35,373 nucleotides of DNA from an uncultured Sphingomonadales bacterium (GCA_903858875.1 CAIOKP010000322.1:1-35373); one strand, 5' to 3'; shown: positions 23,285-31,949, numbered from the stretch's first letter. Made by a program: numbers and translations. Notes: generated from the letters alone by a model not told the origin.

Positions 23285-23904
23285 TTGTCACCGGCACCGA
23301 CACCGGCATCGGCAAGACGGTCCTGGCGGCGGGTTTGGTTGGCGCGCTGGCCCAGTCCTTTGGGCAAGCGCGGTATTGGAAACCGGTGCAGGCCGGGCTG
23401 GCGGAGGAAACCGATAGCGAGGCGGTAGCGCGGCTGGTGCCCGGCGCGACCATTCATGCCGAGGCCTATCGGCTGGTGACGCCGGCCAGCCCGCATCTGG
23501 CGGCGCGCATCGACGGTGTGGACATCGTGGCGGCGCGTTTGGCTTTGCCCGCGGGCGCCGGCCCGATCATCGTCGAGGGCGCGGGCGGCGCGTTGGTGCC
23601 GCTTAGTGAAACCCGGCTGTATGCCGAGCAGTTCGTCGTCTGGGGCTTGCCCGTGGTGATTGTCGCGCGCACGGGTCTGGGGACGATCAATCACAGTTTG
23701 CTGACCATCGAGGCGTTGCGCTGGCGGGGTGTGCCGATCGCTGGCATCGCCTTTGTCGGGCCGGCGGAACCGGAGAGCGAGACGATCATTGCTACGCTGG
23801 GACAAGTGCGGCGGTTGGGGCGTTTGCCAATCCTGCCGGACCTGACGCCTGTGAGTTTGGCGGCGGCGATGGCCGAACATTTCGATTTGATGGACATCCT
23901 ATGA
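23272..23904 (+). CDS. bioD: Dethiobiotin synthetase
   Basis: A 210-residue ATP-dependent carboxylase closing the ureido ring of dethiobiotin from 7,8-diaminononanoate and CO2. The P-loop GTDTGIGKT spans 8-16, the catalytic lysine is Lys37 in YWKPVQAG, and IIVEGAGGALVPL carries the conserved acidic Mg/substrate residue; ARTGLGTINHSLLT matches the dimer-interface loop. Length is normal. It overlaps the 3' end of bioF by 13 bases and the ATG of bioA by four (ATGA), so it is expressed as part of one operon. The reading frame is intact, in contrast to bioF. Confidence 0.95.
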   Translation: MRGLIVTGTDTGIGKTVLAAGLVGALAQSFGQARYWKPVQAGLAEETDSEAVARLVPGATIHAEAYRLVTPASPHLAARIDGVDIVAARLALPAGAGPIIVEGAGGALVPLSETRLYAEQFVVWGLPVVIVARTGLGTINHSLLTIEALRWRGVPIAGIAFVGPAEPESETIIATLGQVRRLGRLPILPDLTPVSLAAAMAEHFDLMDIL

Positions 23905-25157
23905 CCCCTTCCGCTGTCTGGCACCCGTTTACGCAGCATGGTCTGGGCGAACCGATCCCGCAGGTCGTCCGTGCCGAGGGCGCGATCCTTGTGACCGAGG
24001 ATGGCCGACGGGTGGTCGATGCGATATCCAGTTGGTGGGTGACGACGCATGGCCATTGCCATCCGCGCATCGTCGCGGCCATCGCCGATCAGGCACAGCG
24101 GTTGGATCAGGTGATCTTTGCCGGTTGGACCCACGCCCCGGCGGAACGGTTGGCGGGCGAATTGGCCACGCTGACCGGGCTGCCATACGCGTTCTTTTCC
24201 GATTCGGGGTCGACCTGTGTCGAGGTCGCGTTGAAAATGGCGCTGGGGTTTTGGGCGAACCGCGGCGCGGCGCGGCACCGCATTTTGGTGATGCAGCATT
24301 CGTATCACGGCGACACGATCGGCGCGATGAGCGTAGGGGAGCGGGGCGTCTATAATGCGGCCTATGGCCCGTTGCTGTTCGATGTCGGGACCATTCCGTT
24401 TCCCCATGCCGGGGCGGAGCAGGCGACCTATGACGCGCTGGAATACGCCTGTGCGCAGCAATCGCCCGCCGCCTTTATTGTCGAACCGCTGGTCTTGGGC
24501 GCGGGCGGCATGTTGATGTATCCGCCCACCGTGCTGACCGAAATGGCGCGGATTTGTCGCGTGCATGGCGTGTTGTTCATCGCGGATGAAGTGATGACCG
24601 GTTGGGGCCGCACCGGCACTTTGCTGGCCTGCGAACAGGCGGGGGTGACGCCGGATATCCTCTGTCTGGCCAAGGGGATGACGGGTGGGTCGATGCCGCT
24701 GGCGGTGACAATGGCTGGCGCGGCGATCTATGACGCGCATTATTCGACCGACCGGGCCAAGACCTTTTACCATTCGTCGAGCTATACCGCGAACCCGATC
24801 GCTTGCGCGGCGGCCTGCGCCAATCTCGATATCTGGCGCGAGGAGCCGGTAGTGGAGCGGATTGCGACCTTGGCCGCACGGCAGGCGGCCGGGGCGGCGA
24901 TGCTGTCAGGCGTGGCGGGGATCGAGAATGTCCGCACCTGTGGCACGATATTGGCGCTGGATTATGCGGTGGGCACGGGGGCGGGCTATTTGTCCGACTT
25001 GCAACCGCGACTGCTGGCGTTTTTTCGCGACCGGGATTTGCTGGTGCGCCCGCTGGGCAATACCGCCTATCTGATGCCGCCCTATTGTGTCGGGGCAGAG
25101 GATCTTGTCCGGCTGCACGACGCGCTGGCCGAGGCGGCGGGGCTGATTTCGGCCTAA
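23901..25157 (+). CDS. bioA: Adenosylmethionine-8-amino-7-oxononanoate aminotransferase
   Basis: A 418-residue class III aminotransferase that uses SAM as amino donor to make 7,8-diaminononanoate. The N-terminal WHPFTQH is diagnostic of BioA; DAISSWWVTTHGHCHP, FFSDSGSTCVEVALKM and QHSYHGDTIGAMSVG follow. PLP is held by Asp229 in FIADEVMTGWGRTG and Lys258 in LCLAKGMTGG. The gene is intact and ends the yggS-bio operon. It needs the BioF product, so the nonsense codon upstream would starve it unless another ketosynthase supplies the substrate. No bioB, bioC or bioH is in the window. Confidence 0.95.
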   Translation: MTPSAVWHPFTQHGLGEPIPQVVRAEGAILVTEDGRRVVDAISSWWVTTHGHCHPRIVAAIADQAQRLDQVIFAGWTHAPAERLAGELATLTGLPYAFFSDSGSTCVEVALKMALGFWANRGAARHRILVMQHSYHGDTIGAMSVGERGVYNAAYGPLLFDVGTIPFPHAGAEQATYDALEYACAQQSPAAFIVEPLVLGAGGMLMYPPTVLTEMARICRVHGVLFIADEVMTGWGRTGTLLACEQAGVTPDILCLAKGMTGGSMPLAVTMAGAAIYDAHYSTDRAKTFYHSSSYTANPIACAAACANLDIWREEPVVERIATLAARQAAGAAMLSGVAGIENVRTCGTILALDYAVGTGAGYLSDLQPRLLAFFRDRDLLVRPLGNTAYLMPPYCVGAEDLVRLHDALAEAAGLISA

Positions 25158-25164
25158 AGGTCGC

Positions 25165-25206
25165 GGGGCCAGAAAAGCGGGCCCAGAAAAATGGGGCCAG
25201 AAAAAT
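25165..25206. repeat. Three tandem copies of a 14-bp unit between bioA and pyk
   Basis: GGGGCCAGAAAAGC (25165-25178), GGGCCCAGAAAAAT (25179-25192) and GGGGCCAGAAAAAT (25193-25206) are near-identical. Read on the minus strand, each contributes a T-run, so the pyk terminator hairpin is followed by three successive U-tracts. Confidence 0.9.
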
Positions 25207-25225
25207 GGGGGGCACGTGGCCCCCC
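25207..25225 (-). terminator. Rho-independent terminator of pyk
   Basis: GGGGGGC (25207-25213) pairs with GCCCCCC (25219-25225) around a five-base loop. On the minus strand the stem is followed at once by ATTTTT, the classical form, eight bases after the pyk stop codon. Confidence 0.85.
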
Positions 25226-25232
25226 GCATTAT

Positions 25233-26693
25233 TCAGTCATTACCCTTGTGCTTGTCCAATTCGTCGCCCTTCAGCGTGACGACATGCAGCAGGTTGGTTG
25301 CGCCCGGCGTCCCGAAGGGCACACCGGCCAGCGCCACCAGCTTGGCACCCGCTTCGCCGAAGCCATGGCGCAAGGCCATGCGCTTGCCCTTGCCGATCAT
25401 CTCTTCAAAGCTGCCGATGTCCTTGGTGTGGACGGCGTGCGCGCCCCACAGCAAGGCGACCTTGCGCGCGGTCTTTTGCGACGGCGTCAGCACCAGCATC
25501 GGCACGGCGGGGCGTTCACGCGCCACGCGGCGGGCGGTCGATCCGCTGCCGGTGAACACGATGATCCCGGCCAGCGTCACCGTATCGGCAATCGCGGCGC
25601 AGGCCTTGGCCAGCGCGTCGGCGGTGGTTTGATCGGGCAACACTTCGGCGAGGTGGACGCGTTGGCGATAGTAGGTGTCGCGTTCGACCTGCATGGCGAT
25701 GCGATGCATGATCGAGACGGCTTCTTCTGGCCATTGGCCGGCGGCGGTTTCGGCCGACAGCATGACTGCATCTGCGCCGTCATACACCGCATTGGCGACG
25801 TCGGACACTTCGGCGCGAGTGGGCGCCGGGCTCTCGATCATCGATTCGAGCATTTGCGTCGCCACGATCACCGGCTTGCCGCTGCGGCGGGTCAGCTCGA
25901 TGATGCGCTTTTGGATCGGCGGCACTTCTTCGGGGTTGAGTTCAACGCCGAGATCGCCGCGCGCGACCATGATGCCGTCGGACAATTCGATGATGCCGTC
26001 GAGCGTATCGAGCGCGGCAGGCTTTTCAATCTTGGCGATCAGCGCGCCGTGGCCGCCCATCAAGCGGCGGGCTTCGGCAACGTCCTCGGGGCGTTGGACG
26101 AACGACAGGCCGATGAAATCGGCGCCCTGTTCGATCGCAAAGGCGAGGTCGCGGCGGTCCTTTTCGGTCATGGCCGGAACCGGGATCACCGCGTCAGGCA
26201 CGTTCACGCCCTTGCGATCAGAGATCACGCCGCCGACTTCGGCACTGCACAGGATGGCATTGTCATCCGCCGTAATCACCCGAAGCCGCAGCTTGCCATC
26301 GTCGATCAGCAGGCGCTGGCCCTTTTTCAGAATGCCGAACAATTCGGGATGCGGCAGGCAAACGCGAGTCTCATCGCCGGGTTCCGGATTGCGGTCGAGC
26401 GTGAAATGGCTGGAATGGCGGATGACCGCGCGGCCATCCTTGAAACTGCCGACGCGCAACTTTGGCCCTTGCAAGTCGCACAGAATGGCGATCGGCTTGC
26501 CCAATTGCTTTTCCACCGCGCGGATATTGGCGATGGTCTGGGCATGGATTGTGTGGTCCGCGTGGCTCATATTGACGCGGAATGCGTCGGCGCCGGCGCG
26601 GATAAGCCGGGCTATCATGTCGGAATTGCTGCTGGCGGGGCCGAGCGTCGCAAGGATCTTGACCTTGCGGCCGCGAGGATTGAGCTGTGTCAC
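25233..26693 (-). CDS. pyk: Pyruvate kinase
   Basis: Transfers phosphate from phosphoenolpyruvate to ADP in the last step of glycolysis. At 486 residues it has the usual bacterial length. KILATLGPAS, FRVNMSHA (39-45) and CDLQGPKLRVG (72-82) are present. The signature LIAKIEKPAALDTLDGI carries catalytic Lys221 and metal-binding Glu223, and VARGDLGVEL carries Asp247. The nucleotide site shows VIVATQMLESM and MLSAETAAG. The start is GTG 26693, with GGGAGA about eight bases upstream. It is divergent from the DUF1244 gene and ends in a strong terminator. No effector-site call can be made by eye. Confidence 0.95.
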   Translation of the reverse strand: MTQLNPRGRKVKILATLGPASSNSDMIARLIRAGADAFRVNMSHADHTIHAQTIANIRAVEKQLGKPIAILCDLQGPKLRVGSFKDGRAVIRHSSHFTLDRNPEPGDETRVCLPHPELFGILKKGQRLLIDDGKLRLRVITADDNAILCSAEVGGVISDRKGVNVPDAVIPVPAMTEKDRRDLAFAIEQGADFIGLSFVQRPEDVAEARRLMGGHGALIAKIEKPAALDTLDGIIELSDGIMVARGDLGVELNPEEVPPIQKRIIELTRRSGKPVIVATQMLESMIESPAPTRAEVSDVANAVYDGADAVMLSAETAAGQWPEEAVSIMHRIAMQVERDTYYRQRVHLAEVLPDQTTADALAKACAAIADTVTLAGIIVFTGSGSTARRVARERPAVPMLVLTPSQKTARKVALLWGAHAVHTKDIGSFEEMIGKGKRMALRHGFGEAGAKLVALAGVPFGTPGATNLLHVVTLKGDELDKHKGND

Positions 26694-26766
26694 ACCGAAT
26701 TCTCCCTAACGGACGGCGCCAACGCTATGGCACAAGGTGACCCATAAACCCAAGGACCGAAACCTC

Positions 26767-27084
26767 ATGAATATGAATGTAACCGACCCGCTCGAACACC
26801 TTGATGACGCCCATGCCGCCGCTGCGTTCCGCCGGCTGGTACGTCATCTGCGGTATCGCCATGATGTACAGAATATTGACCTCATGGGTCTTTCGGGATT
26901 TTGCCGGAATTGTCTGGCCGATTGGATTGTCGATGCCGGCGCGCCGTTGGACAAGGGCGCAGCGCGGGCTGTCATCCACGGCATGCCGTTTGCAGAGTGG
27001 AAGGCGCAATACCAAACCGACGCAACGCCCGAACAAATCGCCCGGATGGCGGAAAGTCTGACCAAAAATCCGGCGGAGCATTGA
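26767..27084 (+). CDS. DUF1244 family protein
   Basis: A small protein of about 105 residues belonging to DUF1244, found mainly in alpha- and gammaproteobacteria and of unknown function. The conserved core is AAAFRRLVRHLRYRHDVQNIDLMGLSGFCRNCLADW; two Cys three apart (CRNC) could hold a metal or a disulfide. The start is uncertain: ATG 26767, with AAGGA about ten bases upstream, is preferred over GTG 26737 and ATG 26773. It is divergent from pyk and lies just upstream of gapR on the same strand. Confidence 0.85.
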   Translation: MNMNVTDPLEHLDDAHAAAAFRRLVRHLRYRHDVQNIDLMGLSGFCRNCLADWIVDAGAPLDKGAARAVIHGMPFAEWKAQYQTDATPEQIARMAESLTKNPAEH

Positions 27085-27181
27085 GGTTGGGGCTAAAGAT
27101 TTTACCCGACTTGCCCCGCCGCGCGGTTTGCATCTAACAGCGCTGCAACCGATTCACGCAAACCATTTGGAGACATAACTC

Positions 27182-27418
27182 ATGGCTGACGCCGCCGACG
27201 ACCGCCTGCGCTTGCTGATCGAGCGCATCGAACGCCTGGAAGAGGAAAAGAAGGGTATAGGCGACGATATCAAGGACGTCTATCTGGAAGGCAAGGCGAC
27301 CGGCTATGATCCCAAGATCATGCGCCAGGTGGTCCGCATCCGTAAAATGAAACCCGATGATCGTCGCGAATTCGAAGCGATTCTCGACGTGTACAAGAAC
27401 GCGCTCGGCATCGAATAA
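27182..27418 (+). CDS. gapR: GapR-type nucleoid-associated protein (DUF2312)
   Basis: A 78-residue protein matching the alphaproteobacterial DUF2312 family: [35 protein letters not shown], then [27 protein letters not shown]. In Caulobacter, GapR forms a clamp on overtwisted DNA ahead of forks and RNA polymerase and stimulates topoisomerases. The long charged N-terminal helix is the dimerising coiled coil, and the [13 protein letters not shown] stretch supplies basic DNA-facing residues. A GGAG box lies about ten bases before the ATG. It lies between the DUF1244 gene and yebC in a DNA-maintenance neighbourhood. Confidence 0.93.
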   Translation: MADAADDRLRLLIERIERLEEEKKGIGDDIKDVYLEGKATGYDPKIMRQVVRIRKMKPDDRREFEAILDVYKNALGIE

Positions 27419-27560
27419 GCGCGAGTGTTCGGCGCGGGGGTGCGGCTTTGTCCGGCTCTCGCGCCCGATACGGGCCGCCGCCCACAGGCAGGCGTTGCCC
27501 AAAGCCAGTATCTTCGCTATCGGCTGGCTCAAATCCACCGCTAGATGAACGAAACGATCC

Positions 27561-28304
27561 ATGGCTGGCCATTCCAAATTTAAAAACATCATGCACCGCA
27601 AGGGCGCGCAGGACAAAAAGCGGTCCGCGCAGTTCTCCAAGCTGTCCCGCGAAATCACCGTGGCGGCCAAGATGGGCATGCCCGACCCGGACATGAATCC
27701 CCGTCTGCGCGCGGCGGTCAACGCCGCCAAGGCACAGTCGATGCCCAAGGATAATATCCAGCGCGCCATCGACAAGGCGACCAAGGGCGACGGCGATAAT
27801 TACGAAGAAGTACGCTACGAGGGCTATGGCCCCGCCGGCGTCGCGATCATCGTCGAGGCTTTGACCGACAATCGCAACCGCACCGCGACCAACGTGCGCA
27901 CCGCCTTTGCTAAAAACGGTGGCAACCTTGGCGCGTCCGGCGCGGTGAGCCATGGGTTTGAACGGCTCGGCCTGATTGAATATCCCGGCAAGGTGGGCGA
28001 CGAGGAAAAGGTTCTCGAGGCGGCGATTGAGGCCGGTGCCGAGGATGTCGAGAGCGACGAGGATTCGCACCTGATCTGGGTCGCGATCGAACAATTGCAC
28101 CCCGTTGCCCGCGCGCTGGAAAAAGTGCTGGGCGAGGCCGATGCGGTGAAACTCGCGTGGAAGCCCAACATCAAGGCCGATGTCGGCGCCGATGATGCCG
28201 CAACGCTGCTCAAGCTGATCGACGCGCTGGACGACGATGACGATGTGCAGACCGTCTGGGGCAATTACGAGATCTCGGACGAGGTGATGGAAAAGCTTGG
28301 CTGA
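27561..28304 (+). CDS. yebC: YebC/PmpR-family regulatory protein
   Basis: A 247-residue protein beginning [21 protein letters not shown], the hallmark of the YebC/PmpR/TACO1 family, with [23 protein letters not shown] and the [19 protein letters not shown] segment in the middle domain. Family members bind DNA as regulators in some bacteria and assist translation of proline-rich stretches in others; both roles have been reported, and the sequence does not decide. It lies directly before ruvCAB, a frequent arrangement. Its TGA overlaps the start of the next small membrane-protein gene. Confidence 0.94.
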   Translation: MAGHSKFKNIMHRKGAQDKKRSAQFSKLSREITVAAKMGMPDPDMNPRLRAAVNAAKAQSMPKDNIQRAIDKATKGDGDNYEEVRYEGYGPAGVAIIVEALTDNRNRTATNVRTAFAKNGGNLGASGAVSHGFERLGLIEYPGKVGDEEKVLEAAIEAGAEDVESDEDSHLIWVAIEQLHPVARALEKVLGEADAVKLAWKPNIKADVGADDAATLLKLIDALDDDDDVQTVWGNYEISDEVMEKLG

Positions 28305-28656
28305 TCCACTCACCCTGCTGGCCAAGGCGCTGCTATCGGGCGTGATCATCGCGCTGATCGCGGAAATTGGCCGGCGGTTGCCAACGGTGGGGGCGCTGGT
28401 GGCGTCGCTGCCGTTGGTGTCGGTGCTGGGGATGATGTTGTTGTGGCACACACGTCCCGATGCCGAGAATATGGCCCGCCATGCGCAAGCGACGTTTTGG
28501 TACGTGCTGCCGTCACTGCCGATGTTCCCGCTGATGGCCGGGTTGCTGCGCGGCGGCTGGGGCTTTTGGCCGGCGCTGGCGGTGGGATGCGGGCTGACGG
28601 TGGCGCTGTATCTGGCGATGGTGTGGGGCGCGCCCCGCTTTGGGTTGCGACTGTGA
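28297..28656 (+). CDS. Small four-helix membrane protein, DUF3147-like
   Basis: A protein of 119 residues with about four hydrophobic segments (roughly 7-25, 30-49, 67-86, 90-110), resembling the DUF3147 family of unknown function. Conserved features include a small-residue-rich first helix, a [13 protein letters not shown] second helix and an [14 protein letters not shown] third helix. The likely start is TTG 28297, overlapping the yebC TGA by eight bases; a GTG start at 28341 would cut the first helix. It ends one base before the ruvC ATG, so it is probably co-transcribed with yebC and ruvCAB. A role in that operon is not evident. Confidence 0.75.
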   Translation: MADPLTLLAKALLSGVIIALIAEIGRRLPTVGALVASLPLVSVLGMMLLWHTRPDAENMARHAQATFWYVLPSLPMFPLMAGLLRGGWGFWPALAVGCGLTVALYLAMVWGAPRFGLRL

Positions 28657-28657
28657 C

Positions 28658-29134
28658 ATGATCATCATCGGCGTCGATCCCGGCCTCACCTGCACCGGAT
28701 GGGGCATCATCGCCAAGGCTGGCAGCCGGATCAGCCACATCGCCAATGGCCAGATCCGTACCGACATCACCCTGCCGATGGCCGACCGCTTGCTGGAACT
28801 CGACCGAGGGTTGAGCGCGGTGGTCGATATCTATCACCCCGATTTCAGCGCGGTCGAAGAAATCTTCGTCAACGTGAACCCGCAATCGACGCTCAAGCTG
28901 GGGCAGGCGCGCGGCGTCGCGCTGGTGTCACTGGCGCGGGCGGGCTTAAGCGTGGCGGAATATCCGTCCAAGGTGATCAAAAAGGCGCTGGTCGGCACCG
29001 GCGGCGCGGCCAAGACGCAGGTGCAGGCAATGCTCAAGGTGCTATTGCCCGCGGTGAAGCTGGCCGGGTCGGATGCGGCGGATGCGCTGGCGGTGGCGAT
29101 TACCCATGCGCATCATTTGGGTAGCCATCGGTAG
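28658..29134 (+). CDS. ruvC: Holliday junction resolvase RuvC
   Basis: A 158-residue endonuclease that nicks Holliday junctions symmetrically within the RuvABC resolvasome. The acidic active site is visible: Asp7 in IIIGVDPGL, Glu67 in AVEEIFVN, and Asp139/Asp142 in [33 protein letters not shown] is the conserved basic/aromatic region. The start at ATG 28658 places IGVDPG at the expected distance; an upstream GTG would add six residues of no family character. The stop is TAG. It lies 45 bases before ruvA. Confidence 0.95.
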   Translation: MIIIGVDPGLTCTGWGIIAKAGSRISHIANGQIRTDITLPMADRLLELDRGLSAVVDIYHPDFSAVEEIFVNVNPQSTLKLGQARGVALVSLARAGLSVAEYPSKVIKKALVGTGGAAKTQVQAMLKVLLPAVKLAGSDAADALAVAITHAHHLGSHR

Positions 29135-29179
29135 GGGAAAGATGTTCCCAAATCGTTCTCATCCGGCTAGGATGTGACC

Positions 29180-29797
29180 ATGATCGCGAAGCTGACTGGC
29201 ATATTGGATGATTTTGGCCCTGATTGGGCGGTGATTGACGTTCATGGCGTCGGTTATCTGGTGTTTTGTTCCGTGCGAACGCTGACCGCGCTGGGCAATC
29301 GGGGCGACGCTTGCGTCGTGCATACCGAGATGCAGGTGTCGGAGACGGACCAGCGGCTGATCGGCTTTACGAGCGCAGGGGAGCGGGCGTGGTTCCGCCT
29401 GTTGACCCATGTGCAGGGCGTCGGGTCAAAGGTCGCGCTGGCGATTTTGAGCGCGCTGACGGTTGAGGAATTGCAGCGGGCCTGTGCGGGCGGCGATAGC
29501 GCGATGATCGCGCGGGCCAATGGCGTCGGGCCGAAACTGGCCGCGCGGATCGTCAATGAATTGAAGGACAAGGCCGGCGGCATGGTATTTGGCACTGGCG
29601 CTGCGGGCGTGTCGCTGTCGGGCGGCGGCCTCGTGGCGGAAGTGTCGGTGGCTGCCGATGCGGTTTCGGCCCTGCAAAATCTCGGCTTTAAACCCGCCGT
29701 CGCGGCGCAGGCGGTCGCGCAGGCGATCGAGGAATTGGGCGAGGGCGGCGAATTGGGCGCGCTGGTCCGGGTGGCGTTGAAAAAGGCGGCGGGGTAA
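29180..29797 (+). CDS. ruvA: Holliday junction DNA-binding subunit RuvA
   Basis: A 205-residue protein that forms tetramers clamping the four-way junction and loads RuvB. Domain I ([29 protein letters not shown]) is the OB fold. Domain II has the paired helix-hairpin-helix motifs [13 protein letters not shown] and [17 protein letters not shown]. The C-terminal domain III ([19 protein letters not shown]) contacts RuvB. The start at ATG 29180 is supported by AGGA eight bases upstream rather than GTG 29174. Its TAA touches the ATG of ruvB. Confidence 0.95.
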   Translation: MIAKLTGILDDFGPDWAVIDVHGVGYLVFCSVRTLTALGNRGDACVVHTEMQVSETDQRLIGFTSAGERAWFRLLTHVQGVGSKVALAILSALTVEELQRACAGGDSAMIARANGVGPKLAARIVNELKDKAGGMVFGTGAAGVSLSGGGLVAEVSVAADAVSALQNLGFKPAVAAQAVAQAIEELGEGGELGALVRVALKKAAG

Positions 29798-30862
29798 ATG
29801 ACCGACAACCCCCTCCTTTCCGCGCATCGTCAGATCGAGGACGTTGACGCGGCCCTTCGCCCCAAGACGCTCGACGAATTTGTCGGGCAGGCGGCTGCCA
29901 AAGACAATTTGCGCGTCTTTATCGAGAGCGCCAAATCGCGGCAGGAGGCGCTTGACCACACGCTGTTTTTCGGGCCGCCGGGGTTGGGAAAGACCACGCT
30001 GGCGCAGATTATCGCGCGCGAATTGGGGGTCAATTTCCGCGCGACCTCCGGCCCGGTGATCGCCAAGCCCGGTGATCTGGCGGCATTGCTGACCAATCTC
30101 GAAGAAGGCGATGTGCTGTTTATCGACGAGATTCACCGGCTGAACCCGGTGGTCGAGGAAGTGCTGTATCCGGCGATGGAGGATCGCGCGCTCGACCTGA
30201 TCATCGGTGAGGGGCCATCGGCGCGATCGGTGCGGATTGATTTGCCGCCGTTCACGCTGATCGGGGCGACGACGCGCGCGGGTTTGTTGACGACGCCGCT
30301 GCGCGATCGGTTTGGCATTCCGGTGCGGTTGCAATTTTACAGCGTGGATGAACTCGAACGGGTCATCACCCGCGCCGCCAATTTGCTGGGCATGGGAATC
30401 GAGAGCGAGGGCGCGCGGGAAATCGCCCGGCGGGCGCGGGGGACGCCGCGGGTGGCCGGGCGGCTGTTGCGCCGGGTGCGAGATTTCGCCCATGTCGCGG
30501 GCAGTACGACCGTGACGTTGCCGATTGCCGACAATGCGCTGACCCGGCTGGAGGTGGACCGGATTGGGCTGGATGCGCAGGATCGCCGCTATCTCCACAT
30601 GATCGCCGGGATTTACAAGGGCGGGCCGGTGGGCGTCGAAACGCTGGCTGCTGGCCTGTCCGAACCGCGCGACACGATCGAGGAAGTGATCGAGCCGTAC
30701 CTCATTCAACTCGGCCTGATCGCCCGCACCGCGCGCGGGCGGATGTTGAACGACCGGGGGTGGGAGCATCTGGGAATCACCCCGCCGACGGGTCAGGCGA
30801 CCGCGCAAAACGGTCTGTTCGATTCGGTCGAGGGTGCCAGTGAGGACGAGGCTGCGGACTGA
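29798..30862 (+). CDS. ruvB: Holliday junction branch-migration ATPase RuvB
   Basis: A 354-residue AAA+ motor that drives branch migration as twin hexamers on RuvA. Walker A is GPPGLGKTT (59-67), Walker [11 protein letters not shown] with Asp110/Glu111, sensor 1 [10 protein letters not shown] and the arginine finger region [10 protein letters not shown]. The winged-helix C-terminal domain contains [27 protein letters not shown] and [15 protein letters not shown]. The tail after residue 330 is a variable acidic extension. The ATG follows the ruvA stop with no gap, indicating coupled translation. Confidence 0.96.
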   Translation: MTDNPLLSAHRQIEDVDAALRPKTLDEFVGQAAAKDNLRVFIESAKSRQEALDHTLFFGPPGLGKTTLAQIIARELGVNFRATSGPVIAKPGDLAALLTNLEEGDVLFIDEIHRLNPVVEEVLYPAMEDRALDLIIGEGPSARSVRIDLPPFTLIGATTRAGLLTTPLRDRFGIPVRLQFYSVDELERVITRAANLLGMGIESEGAREIARRARGTPRVAGRLLRRVRDFAHVAGSTTVTLPIADNALTRLEVDRIGLDAQDRRYLHMIAGIYKGGPVGVETLAAGLSEPRDTIEEVIEPYLIQLGLIARTARGRMLNDRGWEHLGITPPTGQATAQNGLFDSVEGASEDEAAD

Positions 30863-31105
30863 CATGTCGGCCGTATAGGCGCGTTTTTGGGCCTGATTCC
30901 GTTTCACAATGATACAAGGTGATGCCTGCGGCCTGCCGATAGGTAAAAATCCCGATTCAGGACAGGGCACCCGCTCCCGAACCGTTGTTTCCCCGACAGG
31001 GCTCTGCGCTTCTAGCTCCAGAGGGACCTCGGGCCTGCCTTCTCCCCGCCGGAAACGGACTGGCGAGCGCGCGGCGCCCCGGGCGCAACAAGAGAGAGCA
31101 AACTT
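30863..31105 (+). other. 243-base gap: probable long leader of the Ser/Thr-repeat gene
   Basis: No convincing protein-coding frame is present. The stretch has several GC-rich complementary segments and a GCGCCC/GGGCGC palindrome (around 31072-31086) close to the downstream gene. If transcription starts near the AT-richer part (about 30890-30960), the next gene would have a long, structured leader. No known riboswitch pattern was recognised, and no clear terminator for ruvB is seen. Confidence 0.4.
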
Positions 31106-31912
31106 ATGTCGGTTCGTTTGGGACTAGCCAAAGTCGCCGCACTCGTGGCTGGCACCGCGTTGATCGGTGGCGGCGCGGTTCACATGGCGGAAAAAGCGGC
31201 GCAGGGTAAACCGCAGTATGTGAAGCACGCCAAACCCGCTGCCGCGGCGAAAAAGCCCGCAGTGGCGATCCGGCACAAGGTTGTTACTAAAACGGTGGTG
31301 ATCACAAAGACATGCTGCCAGCCAACGCAAAAGCTGGCGATGGTGCCGGTGCCGCCGCCGGGCCTGCCGCCTGCCGATTTTACCCCCGCCAGCCCGACCC
31401 CCGCATCTGACGGTGATCAAGGCGCGCGCGGTTATGGCGGTCTGGCTGGTTTTGGTGGTTGGGGCGGCTTTATGGGTGGCTTCTTTGGCGGCGCGGGTGG
31501 CGGCGGGGTGATTGTCACCACCTCTGGTTCGACCAGCACCTCGACTTCGACCTCGACCAGCGGGTCGTCGTCCACCAGCGGGTCGTCATCGACATCGACC
31601 TCGACATCGGGCGGCACCGGTGGAGCGACGTCGACCTCCAGCACGGGCGGGGGTACGTCCACCTCGACCTCGACCGGCGGGTCGACCACCACATCGACGG
31701 GATCGTCGACCGGGGGCGCGACATCCACGTCGACGTCAACATCCACATCCACCTCGACAGGCGGTTCAACGTCGACGTCGACCTCGGGCTCAACCGGCGG
31801 CACGACGACCGGGGGAACCAAAGTCCCCGCGCCGCCGATGCTGCTGCTGTTCGGTGCTGCGGCCACTGCGATGATGCGTCGCCGTCGCAAGGGGCAGTTG
31901 GCGCAGGTGTGA
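31106..31912 (+). CDS. Secreted Ser/Thr-repeat protein with PEP-CTERM-like sorting tail
   Basis: A 268-residue protein. A hydrophobic N-terminal segment (about 5-25) acts as signal or anchor; a Lys/Ala/Pro-rich region with a Cys-Cys pair (70-71) follows. Residues 106-134 are Gly-rich with Phe and Trp, and residues 138-238 are almost only Ser, Thr and Gly with runs of alternating S-T. The C-terminus (239-262) reads KVPAPPMLLLFGAAATAMMRRRRK: a Pro motif, a hydrophobic helix and an Arg cluster, the three-part form of PEP-CTERM/exosortase-type or related sorting signals. The Ser/Thr region resembles an O-glycosylated or flexible stalk, which suggests a surface or matrix protein. No enzymatic domain is present. 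I do not recognise a named family. It stands alone between ruvB and acnA. Confidence 0.75.
   Translation: MSVRLGLAKVAALVAGTALIGGGAVHMAEKAAQGKPQYVKHAKPAAAAKKPAVAIRHKVVTKTVVITKTCCQPTQKLAMVPVPPPGLPPADFTPASPTPASDGDQGARGYGGLAGFGGWGGFMGGFFGGAGGGGVIVTTSGSTSTSTSTSTSGSSSTSGSSSTSTSTSGGTGGATSTSSTGGGTSTSTSTGGSTTTSTGSSTGGATSTSTSTSTSTSTGGSTSTSTSGSTGGTTTGGTKVPAPPMLLLFGAAATAMMRRRRKGQLAQV
31517..31819 (+). repeat. Low-complexity Ser/Thr/Gly-coding repeat tract
   Basis: Within the sorting-tail protein, the DNA is built from short, imperfectly repeated codon blocks such as TCGACC, TCGACG and GGCGGG. The coded protein alternates Ser and Thr with Gly breaks. Such tracts tend to vary in length by slippage or recombination, in multiples of three here. 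Confidence 0.8.
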
Positions 31913-31919
31913 ATAGGCA

Positions 31920-31949
31920 AAGGGGCGAGGGGCACAACCCTCGCCCCTT
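31920..31949 (+). terminator. Hairpin after the Ser/Thr-repeat gene
   Basis: AAGGGGCGAGGG (31920-31931) pairs exactly with CCCTCGCCCCTT (31938-31949), a 12-bp stem with a six-base loop, eight bases after the stop codon. Only a weak T content follows (AATCTT), so termination is probable but not certain. Confidence 0.65.

Noticed and set aside
27419..27560. 142-base gap between gapR and yebC as a possible small gene or RNA
   Set aside because: The open frames are short and overlap the yebC start without a ribosome binding site. Only a weak long-range GCGCGAG/CTCGCGC pairing is seen.
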